A DNA stretch of 64,000 nt, from positions 27,374,001 to 27,438,000 of the forward strand of contig OX463824.1 in NCBI GenBank assembly GCA_949825045.1. Direction: 5' to 3'. A model generated the notes under the pieces. The model was not told where the DNA came from and did not search any database. It was given only the letters and a program-made list of their open reading frames with translations. The translations under genes and the position numbers were made by a program. The DNA comes from Argyresthia goedartella (lineage: Eukaryota > Arthropoda > Insecta > Lepidoptera > Argyresthiidae). Positions 60,957-64,000 of this stretch are shown one piece after another (the first letter of the stretch is position 1; each line of letters begins with the position of its first letter).

Positions 60957-62428
60957 AATAGCTAAGGTCGAGCCACCGCTATCAGAAAGCTATGATCGTC
61001 AATTCTATCTACCCCCAACTTAGATGTCCCGATTCAGCTGTGAAAAATGTCAAGTCAAGAATGATAAGTCTGAATTTCTCGTTTGTTGAGAAGTTCGTTA
61101 GGCGTACAATAGTCGAACGGAAGATTGGTTCAGGAAGTTAGAGTTTCAAGTTAAACAAAGAAAGCATGTATGCCCTCAAGTCGGTATTTCGCATCAGTTA
61201 GCGGTGTTTTGCGCCAGATCGATCTTTGTTATATTTTGTGTAATGGTACCATTTATTTTTTGTATATATGGGCGCTTGGAGCTTTTTTTTCACGTGGTCG
61301 ACCACAATTTATAATGTTTGTTTGGGATATCGGATGGTTATACGTCGCAGTGTTACGACGTGAGTACTCAATGATATTCCATGTGCTCGCTAGTAGCGGC
61401 TTTAGTGGCTCCAATTATATAATTAGTTCACGGCAATAACGATCCAAATAGACCGGGTTTACACAATTGGGATTTGATTTTCCGAAATGGGTCTGAACTA
61501 GCGGTTTCCTCAAAAGGTCCATAACGTTTTGAAACCTTCAACTCTGCGCAATTCGAGCTGGATGTTATCGAAACGTTTTCTTTAGTGCTTTTGGAGATCT
61601 AACCCTCTCCACAACGAGTTACATACTTCGGAAAATACCGATTTATGTACCTTGTTAACCTCAGCTCTCCTCGACTGAGCCCAGCAAAATATATGCGTGA
61701 CACAATCTACACGTTAGATCTCCAGCGAAATTTACATTTAATTTAAAGACGCAACTTGAATCAAAACGATCCAAGGCAAAGCAAGATTATCTACCCGTCC
61801 CTAAACAATGAACTTTAGACTGTAATTTGATCTCTTCGCGCGTCCTTGACAACACTCAAATGTCAAAGATATCAACAGGATAGGTTATCTGAGTGGACAA
61901 CGTTTATACTTTGTTCTGAATTTGTTATTTTCATCCGCGGAACCCCATCGATCAAACAGTCTCCCTATGCCTTGACAACCTAGGTTTAGCCTCAACTAAA
62001 CTCCTGTCTAGCCTAGTCTAAAATCCTAGTGTTATACCACGTCCATCATCGACACCACTCAAAGATGGCTGTGTGTGAATTGAATGTGTTTGTATGTTTA
62101 ACGACTTGTGTGTGTGAGAATTTCAAAACTCGCTACACGAAGTGAATGAGGAAAGGGTTGACTCGCGAATATCCTAAGAGCTAAACCAGGAACCCTATGG
62201 CGAAAGAAAAGGAAATTAGGGTCGCTCCAAGCCCAGACTCAGACACAGATCAAATTACCTACAAGTTCTTATCTAACGACCCAAGGATAGTTTTGGAATT
62301 TGGGATAGGTTGATTTAAAGGATATGAACCGAGGTATATCTCGGCGTTTCAGGCACACACGAAAATCCACTGTAGCACGCAATCACAAATCTTCCAGTTC
62401 CAGACGCGTAAAACAGCAGACCGAACTG
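60957..62428 (-). repeat. Unnamed 1.5-kb repeat, copy 2 (inverted)
   Basis: Reverse complement of 28,486-29,972, ending at the same GGCTCGACCTTAGC boundary. It has only one arm of the hairpin seen in copy 1 and differs by scattered substitutions and small indels. Its 5' end (high coordinate) is cut where the Jockey-like LINE sequence begins. Confidence 0.75.
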
Positions 62429-62657
62429 TACAGATTACCGAAAGACACGTGTACCACAGTGGTTTGACGTAAGGACTGAATGACTTCCTTCTTCATAGTC
62501 ATCTCACGCACCTCTTCTGGGGCGTGGGGAGTCAGGGTCAGGTCGACGGACCTCTTCTCGAAGAATCGCCTCTGTCCACTCCTGTGGACAGGTCATCGGA
62601 TGGCCCCTGCGGGCGGTGGTCTTCTTGTGGCGCTGGTATGCAGTGGGTGATCGCCGG

Positions 62658-63410
62658 CTAGGCAACCAGGTCGCGTGGCAGGCGGCGGCGGTCGGGCGGG
62701 CTCGCGTGGTGCGGCGCCAGTTCGGCGATGTGCGGAAGGTGTGATGCATCCGCACGCGCGAACATGCCCTTCGCTAGCCTCTGGACAAACTGGTCCACGG
62801 TTTCCCATCTTAGGTCCCTCTGGGTTGTCGCGTTACTTACGTAGCGGGGGGCGCCGACGATGGTACGCAGAGAGAGGTTCTCTTGGGCTCGGAGTCTCCG
62901 TTTGTTCATCTCCGAGCACAGGGCGTACCATGCCGGAGCCGCGTAGGTGAGGCGGGATCTCACATAGGTCTTGTAGATCCCGAGCTTCGCCCTCAGAGGG
63001 AGGCTGGAGTCGAAAAGTGGACGCAGCTTGGCGCGTGCCACCTTGACCTGGCTGACGACGTTGTCGACGTGTTGCTTCATGGTGAGCCGGCGATCAATGG
63101 TCACTCCCAGGTTCACCTGCGAAGACCACTCGATGTGCTGTCCCTGGAGCTGGAGCGATGGTGGAAGGAGATTCTGGCCTGTGATGAGCGCCTGCGTTTT
63201 CCCAACATTGACGGACAGTCGCCACTTGGCGAGCCAGTCGGGCAAGATATCCAGGGTGCGCTGCAGTTTGATGGCAGCGTGCGGAGCCTGGAATGACGAC
63301 GCAAAGTAGGCTGCGTCATCTGCAAAGAGTGCCAGCTGGGCACCCGGCCCGACGGGGATGTCGTCCGTGTATCGGGCGTAGCAGGCGGGAGACAGGCAAG
63401 AGCGACGGGA
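62658..63410 (-). pseudogene. Jockey-like LINE RT, C-terminal half
   Basis: Reads SCLSPACYARYTDDIPV, LALFADDAAYF (RT motif C), WLAKWRLSVNVGKTQALI, VNLGVTIDRRLTMKQHVD and VRSRLTYAAPAWY, ending PPDRRRLPRDLVA. These blocks match Jockey-clade elements as I recall them. The frame differs from the upstream half, and the RT motif B (PQG) falls at the break. The ORF extends to 63,539 in this frame, but only the part after about 63,410 downstream makes sense. Confidence 0.82.
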
Positions 63411-64000
63411 TGTTCCTCGGAGACGGCGTCTTCCACCATCACTCGGAAGCGGCGATTCTTCAGGAAAGAGGCGATTGTCTTGACCGTTCTTCTTGGGGCA
63501 GGGGACGTCGACAGCTTGTACAGCAACTCCTCGTGCCATACGCTGTCGAACACCTTCTCCATATCCAGAAGTACTGCGGCAGTGTATTCTTTTTTGTTCA
63601 AACAGACATTCAGTACTCTGGTGAGCTGAAGCGTCGTAGAATGCTCGGGCCTGAAGCCGAACTGCTCCGGGCGCGGCTGGATGTGGGGCAGTAACTTCGC
63701 TAACAGGAGCTTCTCAAACACCTTTGAGATGGTGCTCAGTAGGGTGATCGGCCGATAGCTCTCAGGCAGCTTGGTGTCCTTGCCCGGCTTGGGCAACATG
63801 ATAACCAAGCCCTCCTTCCATTGGGTTGGAAAGTGACCCGTGTGCAAGATACCGTTAAACAGGCGCGTAACGGCCGCCACAGTGCGTGGCGGCAAATGTA
63901 ACAGCGCCGTGTTGGGTATTCGGTCTGCGCCCGGGGCTTTCCTGGGCTTGGTACGTCGGAATGCACGCACAATCTGACCGGGCGTGACGACGATGGGGTC
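63405..64000 (-). pseudogene. Jockey-like LINE RT, N-terminal half, runs off the window
   Basis: Reads KPRKAPGADRIPN, LPKPGKDTKLPESYRPITLLSTISKVFE, EQFGFRPEHSTTLQL and motif A AAVLLDMEKVFDSVWHE (Val in place of the usual Ala before FD). The frame is open to the window edge, so endonuclease and ORF1 may lie outside. It loses sense after EEHP at about 63,415, where a small deletion or frameshift removes the PQG block. Confidence 0.82.

Overview
The window looks like non-coding, repeat-rich nuclear DNA from a lepidopteran (moth or butterfly). This is inferred from the repeat content: AT-rich background, at least three tRNA-derived SINE families, an imperfect TTAGG-type (insect telomeric) tract, mariner and THAP transposons, CR1-like, RTE-like and Jockey-like LINEs, and many copies of a short element with GGTACGGAACCCT termini that I associate with Lepidoptera. 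I could not support any ordinary host protein-coding gene. Every convincing coding region belongs to a mobile element.

Layout. 0-6.7 kb: SINEs, LINE 3' ends, a MITE, multi-arm inverted repeats and a fold-back copy of a putative LTR. 7-12.5 kb: an IS630-like transposase remnant, a MITE, an RTE-like LINE 3' fragment and an 84-bp tandem duplication. 12,558-18,488: a BEL/Pao LTR retrotransposon on the minus strand with both LTRs, a 5-bp target duplication, Gag, protease and integrase, but no reverse transcriptase/RNase H: the frame runs from the protease straight into the region before integrase. 19-26.6 kb: a stack of nested insertions. A 1.81-kb TA-flanked DNA transposon sits in a CR1-like LINE, which abuts a 5'-truncated mariner that is itself split by a 1.68-kb insertion carrying the first exon of a THAP-domain transposase.

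28.4-30 kb holds one copy of an unnamed repeat of about 1.5 kb. A second copy lies inverted at 61-62.4 kb, and a 104-bp piece lies at 47.0 kb. 31-39.4 kb: SINE cluster with a pentanucleotide array, decayed CR1-like copies, LINE ends. 40.58-44.11 kb: an apparently intact CR1-like LINE (ORF1 with PHD-like finger, ORF2 with endonuclease and RT). 45-52 kb: telomere-like tract, arrays of the GGTACGGAACCCT element, a MITE. 52.6-54 kb: a broken RT of uncertain lineage with a Cys/His and nuclease-like C-terminus. 56.16-56.96 kb: a solo LTR with a 4-bp target duplication. 62.5-64 kb: a Jockey-like LINE running off the right edge.

How parts work together: in the BEL element the Gag, protease and integrase could act only if RT came from a relative. 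In the CR1-like LINE, ORF1 (nucleic-acid or protein binding) and ORF2 (nick plus reverse transcription) form a complete set. SINEs and non-autonomous DNA elements have no proteins of their own and depend on such partners.

All family names come from motif reading by eye. No database search was possible. LINE clade names and the boundaries of small repeats are the least certain parts.
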